The notes beneath the pieces are model-generated. The model searched no databases. It was not told where the DNA came from and saw only the letters and a list, made by a program, of their open reading frames with translations. Both the position numbers and the translations under genes were made by a program. Positions 8,174 to 16,704 of a DNA stretch of 44,075 nucleotides are shown here, one piece after another (the stretch's first letter is position 1; every line of letters starts with the position of its first letter). This DNA is from Gammaproteobacteria bacterium (GTDB taxonomy: Bacteria > Pseudomonadota > Gammaproteobacteria > Thiohalomonadales > Thiohalomonadaceae). The stretch is from positions 1-44,075 of the forward strand of contig JALOAT010000034.1 in assembly GCA_023228645.1 (NCBI GenBank), read 5' to 3'.

Positions 8174-8254
8174 CAACACAGAGACACAGAGGACGCGGAG
8201 ATGCATCGGGCCCGAATTCCTCTGTGTTCTCTGTATCTCTGCGCCTCTGTGTTG
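8174..8254. repeat. ACACAGAG-type inverted repeat between mshL and mshM
   Basis: The left arm (8174-8200) starts CAACACAGAGACACAGAGG and the right arm (8219-8254) ends GCGCCTCTGTGTTG. The outer 10 bp pair perfectly and the inner units pair with some mismatches. It is structurally the same as the CACGGGG pairs in the window, with a different unit sequence. It interrupts an otherwise tightly overlapping operon. Confidence 0.75.
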
Positions 8255-8271
8255 GTCCGTTGGTCCAAGCC

Positions 8272-9186
8272 ATGTACCTTGAGCACTTCGGGTTACGAGA
8301 GCCGCCGTTTTCGCTCACGCCCGATACCGCCTATTTCTTCGAGTACGGGCACTATCGCGAGGCGCTCAATACCTTGCTGGTGGCGCTGCGCAGCGGCGAG
8401 GGTTTCATCAAGGTGACCGGCGAGGTAGGCACCGGCAAGACGCTGTTGTGCCGCAAGCTGCTCGCGCTGTTGGACGAGGAGTTTTACACCGCCTACATCC
8501 CGAACCCGTTTCTCACCCCCAGCGCGCTTAATCTGGCGGTGGCCGAGGAGTTGGGGCTGGAGCTGCCGCGCAATGCGGGCCAGCACCGCATCGTCAAGGA
8601 ACTGAACGTGCGCCTGGTCGGCCTGGCCGCCGAGGGGCGGCGCGTGGTGCTGTGCATCGACGAGGCCCAAGCCATGCCCGCCGAGACCCTCGAGATCCTG
8701 CGCCTGCTCACCAATCTCGAAACCGAGAAGCGCAAGCTGTTGCACGTGGTGCTGTTCGGCCAGCCGGAATTGGATGCGAAACTGGCGCGGCCGGCGGCGC
8801 GCCAGCTGCGCCAGCGCATCACCTTCTCCTACCGCCTCGAACCCATCGACCTGGAAGGTATGGCTGCTTATGTGGCTCATCGCCTGCTGGTCGCCGGCTC
8901 GCAGGGTAGGGTGCGCTTCACCCGGGGCGCACTGCGCCGCCTGCATCGGGCGAGCCGCGGCATCCCGCGCCTGGTGAACATCCTCGCGCACAAGTCGCTC
9001 ATGGCCTGCTATGGCCGTGGCGGTCACACCATCGAGGCCGCCCACGTGCGCCTTGCGGCGGCCGACACCGAGGACGTGCAACCGCCCACGCACCTGCCCT
9101 GGGTGGCCACCGGGCTGGTAACGGGCGCCCTGCTGGTCCTCGCGCTCGGCTACTGGCGCGGGCTGTTTACCGGAGTGTTGGAATGA
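8272..9186 (+). CDS. mshM: MSHA biogenesis ATPase MshM (ExeA-like)
   Basis: A 304-aa AAA ATPase of the ExeA/GspA family. It begins MYLEHFGLREPPFSLTPD, the family's standard N-terminus, which fixes the start at 8272 and excludes a longer frame running through the repeat. Walker A is GEVGTGKT (residues about 48-55) and Walker B is VVLCIDEAQAM. The sensor region is LLHVVLFGQPELD, and RGIPRLVNILAHKSL forms the lid. A C-terminal transmembrane segment (about 277-295) anchors it. MshM proteins are thought to help secretin assembly or pilus production, unlike the MshE motor. The stop overlaps the mshN start (ATGA). Confidence 0.88.
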   Translation: MYLEHFGLREPPFSLTPDTAYFFEYGHYREALNTLLVALRSGEGFIKVTGEVGTGKTLLCRKLLALLDEEFYTAYIPNPFLTPSALNLAVAEELGLELPRNAGQHRIVKELNVRLVGLAAEGRRVVLCIDEAQAMPAETLEILRLLTNLETEKRKLLHVVLFGQPELDAKLARPAARQLRQRITFSYRLEPIDLEGMAAYVAHRLLVAGSQGRVRFTRGALRRLHRASRGIPRLVNILAHKSLMACYGRGGHTIEAAHVRLAAADTEDVQPPTHLPWVATGLVTGALLVLALGYWRGLFTGVLE

Positions 9187-10277
9187 GCCTCATCAACCAG
9201 ATGCTGCGCGATTTGGAGACGCGTCGTGCCGACGCGCGCCCCGCCGGGGCCCGTGCGCTCCACGGCCTGGCCGGTCACGGCATGCACGGCCGCAGGCGCT
9301 GGCCCATGCTGGTCTCAGCCGTGCTGGTCGGGGGCTTGGCGGCGGCTGCGGGCCTGTGGCTGTGGGAGCGTGCGCCGGCTCCGCAGGTGACGGCGGCGCT
9401 GCCCGCCAGCCCGGCCCCCGTCGCGACGCCTGCGCTCCCGGTTGCCGAACCGGCGTCGCCCGTTACCGCTCCCGCCCCTGTCACGGCGCCGGCCGATGTG
9501 CCGCCCGCGCCTACCCCAGCGGCACAGCCCGTCACTCCGCCCGTCCCGGCGGTTGCGAGCGTGGCGGCGGCGAAGCAGCCCGTCACTCCGGCGGCGGTAC
9601 CGGCAAGGCGCGCACCCGCGCCCGCCGTGGCGACGCCGGATCGGGATGCGCGCGTAACGGCGGAGGCCGCGCCCTCCCGTAGCCTGCAAAAAACGCCCCG
9701 TGCCTTGACCCCGCGCCAGCGTGCTGCAGAGACCTATCAGCGCGGTTACGCGGCCCTGCGCGCCGGTCGCAGGGAGCAGGCCGAACTTCTGTTCGCGGAG
9801 GCGCTTCACCACGAACCGGCCTATCGTGAAGCCCGTGAGGCCCTCGCGGGCCTGTGGCTGTCCGCCGGGCGCTGGGTGGAGGCGCGCACGCTGTTGGAAG
9901 AGGCCGTCCGCCTGCACCCTGAGCAGGCCTCTTTTCACCTGTTCCTGTCCCGTGTCCGGTTGCAACAGGGTGAACTGCAGGGGGCGGTCGACATCCTTGA
10001 GCACGGCCTCGCGGAGGCGCGGCCCGATGCCGAATACCTGGCCACCGCCGCGGCCCTCCACCAACGCCTCGGCGACATGGCGAAGAGCGCCGCCCGTTAC
10101 CGCCAGGCCCTCGCCCTCGATCCCTCGGGGGGGGCATGGTGGCTCGGCCTCGCCATCGCCCTGGAGCGCCTGCCCGACGCGACGGAGGCCGCCAAGGCCT
10201 ACACCCGTGCCCTGGGTGCCGGCCTGGAACCCAAGCTCGCCGCCTACGCCCGCGAGCGCGCCGAAGCCCTGCGTTAG
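9183..10277 (+). CDS. mshN: MSHA biogenesis protein MshN (TPR protein)
   Basis: The 364-aa protein starts MSLINQMLRDLETRRA, the MshN signature. It has a transmembrane helix at about residues 40-60, then a long Ala/Pro-rich periplasmic linker (about 65-165), then a C-terminal array of tetratricopeptide repeats (about 180-360: AAETYQRGYAALRAGR, AYREAREALAGLWLSAGRW and so on). MshM-MshN together resemble the ExeA-ExeB pair that helps place secretins through peptidoglycan. It is the last gene of the run. mshE, mshG and pilin genes would follow in Vibrio, but here a repeat and comF follow. Confidence 0.85.
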   Translation: MSLINQMLRDLETRRADARPAGARALHGLAGHGMHGRRRWPMLVSAVLVGGLAAAAGLWLWERAPAPQVTAALPASPAPVATPALPVAEPASPVTAPAPVTAPADVPPAPTPAAQPVTPPVPAVASVAAAKQPVTPAAVPARRAPAPAVATPDRDARVTAEAAPSRSLQKTPRALTPRQRAAETYQRGYAALRAGRREQAELLFAEALHHEPAYREAREALAGLWLSAGRWVEARTLLEEAVRLHPEQASFHLFLSRVRLQQGELQGAVDILEHGLAEARPDAEYLATAAALHQRLGDMAKSAARYRQALALDPSGGAWWLGLAIALERLPDATEAAKAYTRALGAGLEPKLAAYARERAEALR

Positions 10278-10295
10278 GCGTACTGAGCGGGGCTG

Positions 10296-10405
10296 AACGC
10301 AAAGATCGCGGAGGCGCGGAGGGAAGCGATTCACTGGAACACGTCAATCAATCAGAACAACCCCCGGTTCTTTTCCTTCTCCGCGACCTCCGCGCCCTCC
10401 GCGTT
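10296..10405. repeat. CGCGGAGG-type inverted repeat after mshN
   Basis: The left arm AACGCAAAGATCGCGGAGG... (10296-10326) and the right arm, ending CGCGCCCTCCGCGTT (10376-10405), form an imperfect long hairpin. It lies between the convergent ends of mshN and comF and may also act as a bidirectional transcription end. The same unit type recurs at 17785-17986, and a single arm lies at 30172-30195. Confidence 0.7.
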
Positions 10406-10415
10406 GATCCCCCCC

Positions 10416-11105
10416 TCACCGCACCGTACGCGCCAGGGCCCAGGCCTCCACGTGGTGGGCGCCGGCGCGGCGCAGGACGCGGGCCAGTTCGGCCAAGGTG
10501 GCGCCGGTGGTGATCACGTCGTCGAGGATGGCCACGCGGGCCGGCACCGGGCCGTTTACGGCGAAGGCCCCGCGCACGTTGCGCCGACGCCGGTCCGGGT
10601 CGAGGTTGGATTGGGCCGCGGTGTCGCGAACCCGCGCGCACAAGGTGGGCCCGAGGGGCACGCCGAAGGCGTGGGCCAGAGGCCGCCCCAACTCCAGCGC
10701 CTGGTTGTAACCGCGGGCGGCGAGGCGCGCGGGGTGCAGCGGCACCGGGATGATGAGGTCCGGCCGGGGCTCGACGGTCGCGAGGTGCCCCGCAAGCAGT
10801 CCCCCGAGCAGGTTGGCCAGGTGCAGCGCGCCCTGAAACTTGAGGCGCAGCACCAGTTCGCTCACCGGCGACGCATAGCGGAACAGGGCGCGTGTGCCAT
10901 CGAAGGGCGGCGGCGTGCGCAGACAGTGACCGCATACGCCGGCCACCGGCAAGGGCTCGCCGCAGCATTTGCAGGCGGTGCCGAGCCGCGGCAAATCGCC
11001 ATAACAGCCCGGACATAGTGCTGTTCCGGGTGCGCCGCAGAGCACGCAGGCGGCAAGCGATTGTTCAAAAGATGCGCGCTTGTAAACCGTGGGTTGTGCA
11101 AACAT
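10416..11105 (-). CDS. comF: ComF family phosphoribosyltransferase-like protein
   Basis: A 229-aa ComF/GntX-type protein. A zinc-ribbon-like N-terminus contains four CxxC pairs (CVLC, CPGC, CKCC, CGHC within residues 21-61). The phosphoribosyltransferase fold follows, with the PRPP-binding signature VAILDDVITTGAT near residues 191-203 and the ComF-typical RGYNQALELGRPLA. ComF proteins are needed for natural transformation in several bacteria and are thought to act in the cytoplasm on incoming single-stranded DNA. In gammaproteobacteria comF commonly lies next to, and divergent from, bioB, as here. The start codon lies one base from the -35 box of the bioB promoter on the other strand. Confidence 0.9.
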   Translation of the reverse strand: MFAQPTVYKRASFEQSLAACVLCGAPGTALCPGCYGDLPRLGTACKCCGEPLPVAGVCGHCLRTPPPFDGTRALFRYASPVSELVLRLKFQGALHLANLLGGLLAGHLATVEPRPDLIIPVPLHPARLAARGYNQALELGRPLAHAFGVPLGPTLCARVRDTAAQSNLDPDRRRRNVRGAFAVNGPVPARVAILDDVITTGATLAELARVLRRAGAHHVEAWALARTVR

Positions 11106-11134
11106 TTGACAGCCATCCGTGGCGTGGGAATACT
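11106..11134 (+). promoter_or_regulatory. Sigma70-type promoter of the biotin genes
   Basis: TTGACA (perfect -35, 11106-11111), a 17-nt spacer and AATACT (-10, 4 of 6 matches, 11129-11134) lie 38 nt before the bioB ATG. The box abuts the comF start on the other strand. No clear BirA operator dyad was seen by eye. Confidence 0.65.
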
Positions 11135-11172
11135 CGCGCCAGTCTAAAGCCCCTCATTGCTCACGAAAAGCC

Positions 11173-12144
11173 ATGTCCCACGCACGCAACAGCAAACCTG
11201 AACTCCGCCACGACTGGTCCGTGGACGAAGTGGAACGTCTCATCGCCCGCCCCTTCATGGACCTGCTGTTCGAGGCCCAGGCCGTACACCGCGGGCACTT
11301 CGATCCGCACACCATCCAAGTCAGCACCCTGCTGAATATCAAGACCGGTGGCTGCGCGGAGAACTGCGGTTATTGCTCCCAGAGCGCCCACCATGACACC
11401 GAACTGGAGCGGGAACAGCTGCTCGACGTGGACGCCGTGCTGGCCGATGCGCGCAAGGCCAAGGAGGCCGGCATCGGCCGCTTCTGCATGGGTGCGGCCT
11501 GGCGCAAGCCCAATGACAAGGACCTGGACAAGGTCATCGCCATGATCCAGGGCGTGAAGGCCCTGGGCATGGAGTCCTGCGTGACCCTGGGCATGCTCAC
11601 CGGGGAGCAGGCCCTGCGCCTCAAGGAGGCCGGGCTCGACTACTACAACCACAACCTGGACACCTCGCGGGAGTATTACCCCCAGGTGGTCACCACGCGC
11701 AGCTACGACGATCGCCTGGACACCCTGGCCCATGCGCGCAAGGCCGGCCTCAGCGTCTGCGCCGGCGGTATCCTGGGTCTCGGCGAGACGCGCCGTGACC
11801 GCGCCGCCATGCTGGTGGAACTGGCCAACCTGCCGAGTCATCCCCAGAGCGTACCGCTCAACAAGTTGGTGAAGGTGCCGGGCACGCCCATGGCCGACCT
11901 GCCGGATCTCGACGACCTGGAATTCATCCGCACCGTGGCCGCCGCGCGCATCATGATGCCGGCCAGCCACGTGCGCCTGTCCGCGGGGCGCGAAGCCATG
12001 AGCGACGAGGCCCAGGCGCTGTGCTTCTTCGCCGGCGCCAACTCGCTGTTCTACGGCGACAGGCTGCTCACCACCGACAATGCCACCACCGACCGCGACC
12101 GCGACCTGTTCCAGCGCCTGGACCTGCACGCCCTCGCCGTCTGA
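11173..12144 (+). CDS. bioB: Biotin synthase
   Basis: BioB is the radical-SAM enzyme that inserts sulfur into dethiobiotin in the last step of biotin synthesis. The radical-SAM cluster motif GCAENCGYCSQSAHH (CxxxCxxC) is near residues 57-71. The YYNHNLDTS and AGGILGLGE motifs follow, with VRLSAGR and FFAGANSLFYGDRLLTT near the C-terminus, all typical. The ATG at 11173 gives 323 aa with a normal start (MSHARNSKPELRHDWS). An in-frame codon at 11119 would add 18 atypical residues and overlap the promoter. bioF begins on the last base of the stop codon, so the two genes are coupled. Confidence 0.96.
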   Translation: MSHARNSKPELRHDWSVDEVERLIARPFMDLLFEAQAVHRGHFDPHTIQVSTLLNIKTGGCAENCGYCSQSAHHDTELEREQLLDVDAVLADARKAKEAGIGRFCMGAAWRKPNDKDLDKVIAMIQGVKALGMESCVTLGMLTGEQALRLKEAGLDYYNHNLDTSREYYPQVVTTRSYDDRLDTLAHARKAGLSVCAGGILGLGETRRDRAAMLVELANLPSHPQSVPLNKLVKVPGTPMADLPDLDDLEFIRTVAAARIMMPASHVRLSAGREAMSDEAQALCFFAGANSLFYGDRLLTTDNATTDRDRDLFQRLDLHALAV

Positions 12145-13298
12145 TGTGGGACCTGCGTGACGAACTGGCCCGCCGCGAGGCGGCGGGCCTCTACCGCCGC
12201 CGCCGCACCGTGGACGGTCCGCAAGGCCCGGTACTGTCCGTGGACGACCGCGCGCTGCTGACGTTCTGCTCCAACGACTACCTGGGCCTGGCCGGACATC
12301 CGGCGGTGATCGCCGCCTTCCAGCGCGCCGCAGCCGATTATGGCGTAGGCAGCGGCGCGGCCCACCTGGTGGCCGGTCACATGCGCCCCCACCACGCCCT
12401 CGAAGAGGAACTGGCGGCCTTCACCGGCTACCCGCGCACACTGTTGTTCTCCACCGGTTACATGGCCAATCTCGGTGCCGTGGCCGGGCTGCTCGGGGCG
12501 GGCGACGCGGTGTTCGAGGACCGTCTCAACCACGCCTCGCTGCTTGACGCCGGCCTGCTCTCCCGTGCGCGCTTCACCCGGTTTGCCCACGGCGACGTGG
12601 CCGCGTTGGCGCAGGACCTGGCAGCGAGCAAGGGGCGACGCAAACTGGTGGTCACCGACGGGGTGTTTTCCATGGACGGCGACATCGCGCCGCTCGCTGT
12701 GCTGGCCGAGACCTGCCGCGCGCAGGGTGCGGCGCTCATGGTGGATGACGCCCACGGCCTCGGCGTCATCGGCGCCGCCGGCCGAGGCAGCCTGGAGGTG
12801 CACGGGCTCGGGGCACAGCACGTGCCCATGCTGGTGGGCACCCTGGGCAAAGGTTTCGGCACCTTCGGCGCCTTCGTGGCCGGCGAGGAGGATGTGATCG
12901 AAACACTGATCCAGCAGGCACGCAGCTACATCTTCACCACGGCCATGCCGCCGGCCGTGGCTGAGGCCACGCGCGTCAGCCTGCGGCTGGTGCAGCAGGA
13001 GGGCTGGCGGCGCGAAAAGCTGCAGACGCTCATCGCGCGCTTCCGCGCGGGGGCGGCCCAGTTGGGCCTGCCCCTGATGGACTCGTCCACACCCATCCAA
13101 CCCATTCTCATCGGCGATCCGCAGCATGCACTGGCCATGAGCGCGGCCCTTGAGGCGCGCGGCATCCTGGTCTCCGCCATCCGCCCGCCCACCGTGCCCG
13201 AGGGCACCGCGCGCCTACGCGTGACCCTGTCCGCGACACACAGCGAGGCGCAGGTCGACTGCCTGCTGGACGTGCTGAACGAACTACCCGTTTCCTAA
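12144..13298 (+). CDS. bioF: 8-amino-7-oxononanoate synthase
   Basis: BioF is a PLP enzyme that condenses pimeloyl-ACP/CoA with L-alanine to give 8-amino-7-oxononanoate. The 384-aa chain shows the alpha-oxoamine synthase features: FCSNDYLGLAGHP near residue 44, VGSGAAHLVAGH, DDAHGLGVIG with the PLP-ring Asp, and the Schiff-base lysine in GTLGKGFGTFGAF (about residue 236). Start ATG overlaps the bioB stop by one base. After its stop come 133 nt with a 22-bp perfect REP hairpin, then bioH. Confidence 0.95.
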   Translation: MWDLRDELARREAAGLYRRRRTVDGPQGPVLSVDDRALLTFCSNDYLGLAGHPAVIAAFQRAAADYGVGSGAAHLVAGHMRPHHALEEELAAFTGYPRTLLFSTGYMANLGAVAGLLGAGDAVFEDRLNHASLLDAGLLSRARFTRFAHGDVAALAQDLAASKGRRKLVVTDGVFSMDGDIAPLAVLAETCRAQGAALMVDDAHGLGVIGAAGRGSLEVHGLGAQHVPMLVGTLGKGFGTFGAFVAGEEDVIETLIQQARSYIFTTAMPPAVAEATRVSLRLVQQEGWRREKLQTLIARFRAGAAQLGLPLMDSSTPIQPILIGDPQHALAMSAALEARGILVSAIRPPTVPEGTARLRVTLSATHSEAQVDCLLDVLNELPVS

Positions 13299-13303
13299 GG
13301 GCA

Positions 13304-13365
13304 AATCGCGAGCGGAAGCTCGCTCGCCTATTGCCTCTCTGGGGAGCGAGCTTCCGCTCGCGATT
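13304..13365. repeat. REP hairpin between bioF and bioH
   Basis: Arms 13304-13325 and 13344-13365 form a perfect 22-bp inverted repeat (unit AATCGCGAGCGGAAGCTCGC) with an 18-nt loop. It lies inside the co-directional bio genes and could stabilise or attenuate the upstream bioBF message. Confidence 0.85.
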
Positions 13366-13431
13366 GCGCTGGCTGTGGTTGAATGGCGTGTCACTGCGCT
13401 TGATTGAATCTGTGGCGTCCGGGAACTCTGA

Positions 13432-14196
13432 GTGAGCATTCACATCGACATCGAAGGCAGCGGCCCGCCCGTGGTGCTGATCCACGGTTGGGGTCTGCAC
13501 GGCGGCGTGTGGGCGCGCACGGCCAAGGCGCTGGCGCACACCCATACGGTGCTGCGTGTGGACCTGCCGGGCTTCGGTGCGAGCGCGCCGCTCGACGTGG
13601 CGTACACCGCCGCGGCGCTGGCGCAGGCGGTCGCCACCTGCGTACCCTCCGGTGCCGCCTGGGTGGGCTGGTCGCTGGGCGGCCTGGTGGCGCTGGCCGC
13701 CGCAGACATCGGCGCGCCCATGAGCAAGCTGGTGCTGGTCGGCGCCACGCCGCGCTTCGTGCAGGCGCCGGACTGGCCACACGCCATGGCGGGTGGCGTG
13801 CTCGCCGGTTTCGCCGCCGATCTGGCGGCGGACTGGCGCGCTACCGTGTCGCGCTTTCTCGCCCTCCAGGCACGCGGCTCCGAGCGGGCGCGTGACGAAT
13901 TGCGCGCCCTGCGCGAGACTGTGTTCGCCCGCGGCGAGCCGGCGGTCCCGGCCCTGCACGGCGGCCTCGACGTGCTGCGCGACGGCGATCTGCGTGACGT
14001 GCTCGCCCGCGTGCAGGTGCCGGCGCTGCTGATCCACGGCGGGCGCGACGCCCTGGTGCCGCCCGCCGCCGCTGCCGAGACCGCACGTCGGCTGCCACTG
14101 GCCAGGCTCTCACTCATCGACGGTGCGGGCCATGCGCCGTTTCTTTCCCATCCAGACCAGTTCGAGCAGGCGCTCGCGGCCTTTCTGAATGACTGA
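13432..14196 (+). CDS. bioH: Pimeloyl-ACP methyl ester carboxylesterase
   Basis: BioH is an alpha/beta hydrolase that removes the methyl group from pimeloyl-ACP methyl ester, ending the BioC-started pimelate route. The 254-aa chain has the HGWGLHGGVW oxyanion segment, the nucleophile in GWSLGG (Ser near residue 82), the acid in GGRDALVPP and the catalytic His in GAGHAPFLSHP, all in the expected order and spacing. Translation starts at GTG. The stop lies just inside the bioC start (8-nt overlap). Placement between bioF and bioC supports BioH over a generic hydrolase. Confidence 0.92.
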   Translation: MSIHIDIEGSGPPVVLIHGWGLHGGVWARTAKALAHTHTVLRVDLPGFGASAPLDVAYTAAALAQAVATCVPSGAAWVGWSLGGLVALAAADIGAPMSKLVLVGATPRFVQAPDWPHAMAGGVLAGFAADLAADWRATVSRFLALQARGSERARDELRALRETVFARGEPAVPALHGGLDVLRDGDLRDVLARVQVPALLIHGGRDALVPPAAAAETARRLPLARLSLIDGAGHAPFLSHPDQFEQALAAFLND

Positions 14197-15088
14197 CGAC
14201 TACCAGGTCTCCCATCGTGCGGTGCGGCATTCCTTCGACCAAGCGGCGGCGGCCTACGACGAGGCTGCGGTGCTGCAACGCGAGGTCGCCGATCGGCTGC
14301 TCGAACGCCTCGAACTGGTGCGGCTCGCACCGCGCCGTATCCTGGACGCAGGGTCCGGGACGGGTTATGTGAGCACGGCCATCGCGCGGCGTTACCCGAA
14401 GGCGCAAATCATCGCCCTCGACCTCGCCCATGGCATGGTGTGCCGCGCACGTGCGCGCTTCGGGTTCATTGCCCGGCGTCTTCGGCACCACGGTTTCGTC
14501 TGCGCCGATGTGGAACGCCTGCCGCTCGCCGCGGGGAGCGTGGACCTGATCGTCTCCAACCTTGCGCTGCAATGGTGCAACCCGCTCGACGTGGTGTTTG
14601 CCGAATTCCGCCGTGTGCTCGCGCCGGGCGGGCTGCTCATGTTCACCACCTTCGGTCCCGATACGCTCAAGGAGCTGCGTGCGAGCTGGGCGGCCGCGGA
14701 CGGTGCAGTACACGTGAATGCCTTCATCGACATGCACGACGTGGGCGATGCCCTGGTGCAGGCGCGCCTTGCCGATCCGGTGATGGAGCGGGAGGAGATC
14801 GCGGTCACCTATCCGCGCGTGGAGGGCCTGCTGCGCGACCTGAAGGCCATCGGCGCGCACAACATGAATGCGGGGCGTGCCCGTGGTCTGACGGGGCGGC
14901 GTCGCTTCGCGGCCATGCGCGACGCCTACGAAGGCTTTCGCCGTGACGACCGCCTGCCCGCCACCTACGAGGTGATCTACGGACACGCCTGGGCGCCCAC
15001 GGTTGCCGAACCCACGCGGGCCGCCTCGGGCGAAGTGCGCATTCCGTTGCTCGACGTGAAATCCGGCCTGCGGCGGGGGAAACCATGA
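14189..15088 (+). CDS. bioC: Malonyl-ACP O-methyltransferase BioC
   Basis: BioC methylates malonyl-ACP with SAM so that the fatty-acid machinery can extend it to a pimeloyl ester. The 299-aa class I methyltransferase has SAM motif I ILDAGSGTGYVS near residues 51-62, the DVERLPLA acidic loop and SNLALQWC, which is distinctive for BioC. It begins with the family's VSHRAVRHSFDQAAAAYDEAA segment. It overlaps bioH at the start and bioD at the end (ATGA). Confidence 0.94.
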   Translation: MTDDYQVSHRAVRHSFDQAAAAYDEAAVLQREVADRLLERLELVRLAPRRILDAGSGTGYVSTAIARRYPKAQIIALDLAHGMVCRARARFGFIARRLRHHGFVCADVERLPLAAGSVDLIVSNLALQWCNPLDVVFAEFRRVLAPGGLLMFTTFGPDTLKELRASWAAADGAVHVNAFIDMHDVGDALVQARLADPVMEREEIAVTYPRVEGLLRDLKAIGAHNMNAGRARGLTGRRRFAAMRDAYEGFRRDDRLPATYEVIYGHAWAPTVAEPTRAASGEVRIPLLDVKSGLRRGKP

Positions 15089-15765
15089 ACGGTTGGTTCG
15101 TGACCGGCACCGATACGGGGATCGGCAAGACCTTCGTGAGCGTCGCGCTCATGCATGCCCTGCGGGCGCGCGGGCTGTCGGTACTCGGCATGAAACCGGT
15201 CGCCTCGGGGTGTCGCGCGACGGCCGCCGGGCTGCGCAATGACGACGCCCTGATGTTGCAGGAGGCGGGGTCATCGCCGCTCGGCTATGCGGAGGTCAAC
15301 CCCTACGCCTTCGAACCGCCCATCGCGCCGCACATCGCTGCGCATCAGGCCGGGGTCAGCGTGGACGTTGCTGTGATTGCCGACGGGGTCGACGCCCTTG
15401 GCACGCGCGCCGACTGTGTGGTGGTGGAAGGCGTGGGCGGCTGGCGTGTGCCGCTTTCGGAGCGCGCCGATGTGGCGGCACTCGCCGCCGCTCTGGGTCT
15501 GCCGGTGATTCTGGTGGTGGGTCTGCGCCTGGGTTGCCTCAACCACGCCCTGCTTACGGCCGAGAGTATCGAGCGCAGCGGACTGGGATTCGCCGGCTGG
15601 GTGGTCAATCTCGTCGATCCGCACATGGCCTCCGTGGCGGAGAACGTTCAGGACCTGATGCTGCGGCTCCCCGCGCCGCTGCTCGGGGTCATGCCCCACA
15701 TGCACGGCCGTCCACCCCGCCTCGCCGCGCCGGCGCTCAACATCGAGCGCCTGCTCCAGCACTGA
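15085..15765 (+). CDS. bioD: Dethiobiotin synthetase
   Basis: BioD closes the ureido ring of biotin: it converts 7,8-diaminopelargonic acid, CO2 and ATP to dethiobiotin. The 226-aa P-loop protein begins MNGWFVTGTDTGIGKTFVS (Walker A GTDTGIGKT), followed by GMKPVASGC and the VVEGVGGWRVPL switch. Its ATG overlaps the bioC stop. With bioB, F, H and C this gives every late step except BioA, the DAPA aminotransferase, which is not in this window and must be encoded elsewhere. The gene converges on the HDOD gene with 61 nt between the stops. Confidence 0.95.
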   Translation: MNGWFVTGTDTGIGKTFVSVALMHALRARGLSVLGMKPVASGCRATAAGLRNDDALMLQEAGSSPLGYAEVNPYAFEPPIAPHIAAHQAGVSVDVAVIADGVDALGTRADCVVVEGVGGWRVPLSERADVAALAAALGLPVILVVGLRLGCLNHALLTAESIERSGLGFAGWVVNLVDPHMASVAENVQDLMLRLPAPLLGVMPHMHGRPPRLAAPALNIERLLQH

Positions 15766-15826
15766 AATCCTGCTTCGAGAGGTGACGCAGCAGCAGGTTT
15801 GTCAGGGGCTGGCCTCACACAAGGCC

Positions 15827-16675
15827 TCAATCCCGCTCCGGCCCATCGACCTCGAGCATCGCCAGGGCCGCCGCATAGCGCTGACGGTGCGCGGCGGTGA
15901 GTCCGTCGGTCAGCCCGAGCTTCCGGATGGCGGGTACGTCCTGCAAGGCGATTGCGGCATACGGATCGCATTCCGAACCGCGATAGGCGAGCAGATTGGC
16001 GGCGATGACCACGTCCACGTAATCCACGCTCGCCGAGTAGCGCATGAGGTCTTCGTGCTCGGCGGCCACGGCCACCAGCTCCGGCGAGAACTTCCAGGCC
16101 TCCAGTACCTTCGCGCCCAACCACGGATGCGTGCGCACGCAAAGCTCGCGATTGAGCGGTTTGCCGGGGCCAAGGCCCTCTGCCCGGCGTAGCAGGGGAA
16201 GCTTGCCAATGTCGTGCACGAGACCGGCCAGCAGCGCCTGATCGGGGCTGAGGCGCGTGGACTCGGCGGCGATGGCATGGCTGAGCGCGGCCACGTCGAT
16301 GCTGTGATCGGAAATGGCCTTGAGGCGCCGACGCATCGGTTCGCCGCCGAAGGAGAAGCTCTGGATGATGGCCAGGCTGTTCACCAGGCTGCGCACCAGG
16401 CGCAGACCCAGCCGTTGCACCGCGCCGCGAATGTCCTCAATGGGCCGGTTGCCGCGCATCACGGCGCTGTTGGCCACCTTGAGCAAGCGTGCGGACAGCC
16501 CGGGGTCGCGGGCGATCACCGCGGCGATCTCCGAGAACGAGACGTCGGGGCGCTCCGCGGTGCGGCGCACCGCCAGGGCGATCTCGGGCAAGGTGGGCAG
16601 GATCAGCCGGTTGGCTGCGATGTCGGCTTCCAGTGCCGCGATCAGTTTTTCGTTGAAGTCCATGGTTGCCGCCAT
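15827..16675 (-). CDS. HDOD domain signalling protein
   Basis: A single-domain HDOD protein of about 282 aa. HDOD domains resemble HD phosphohydrolases but usually lack catalysis and occur in c-di-GMP, chemosensory and stress signalling. Visible are LPTLPEIALAVRRTAE near the start, VIARDPGLSARLLKVANSA, QRLGLRLVRSLVNSLAI and LVHDIGKLPLL with an HD-like pair, all in HDOD order. The start is ATG at 16675 (MAATMDFNEKL), or 16663. A longer frame runs back into moaA and is not credible. It lies 29 nt after the moaA stop on the same strand, so the two may be cotranscribed. Partner and output are unknown. Confidence 0.85.
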   Translation of the reverse strand: MAATMDFNEKLIAALEADIAANRLILPTLPEIALAVRRTAERPDVSFSEIAAVIARDPGLSARLLKVANSAVMRGNRPIEDIRGAVQRLGLRLVRSLVNSLAIIQSFSFGGEPMRRRLKAISDHSIDVAALSHAIAAESTRLSPDQALLAGLVHDIGKLPLLRRAEGLGPGKPLNRELCVRTHPWLGAKVLEAWKFSPELVAVAAEHEDLMRYSASVDYVDVVIAANLLAYRGSECDPYAAIALQDVPAIRKLGLTDGLTAAHRQRYAAALAMLEVDGPERD

Positions 16676-16704
16676 CTCGACGAAACGGCTTCCATTGCCG
16701 GGGT

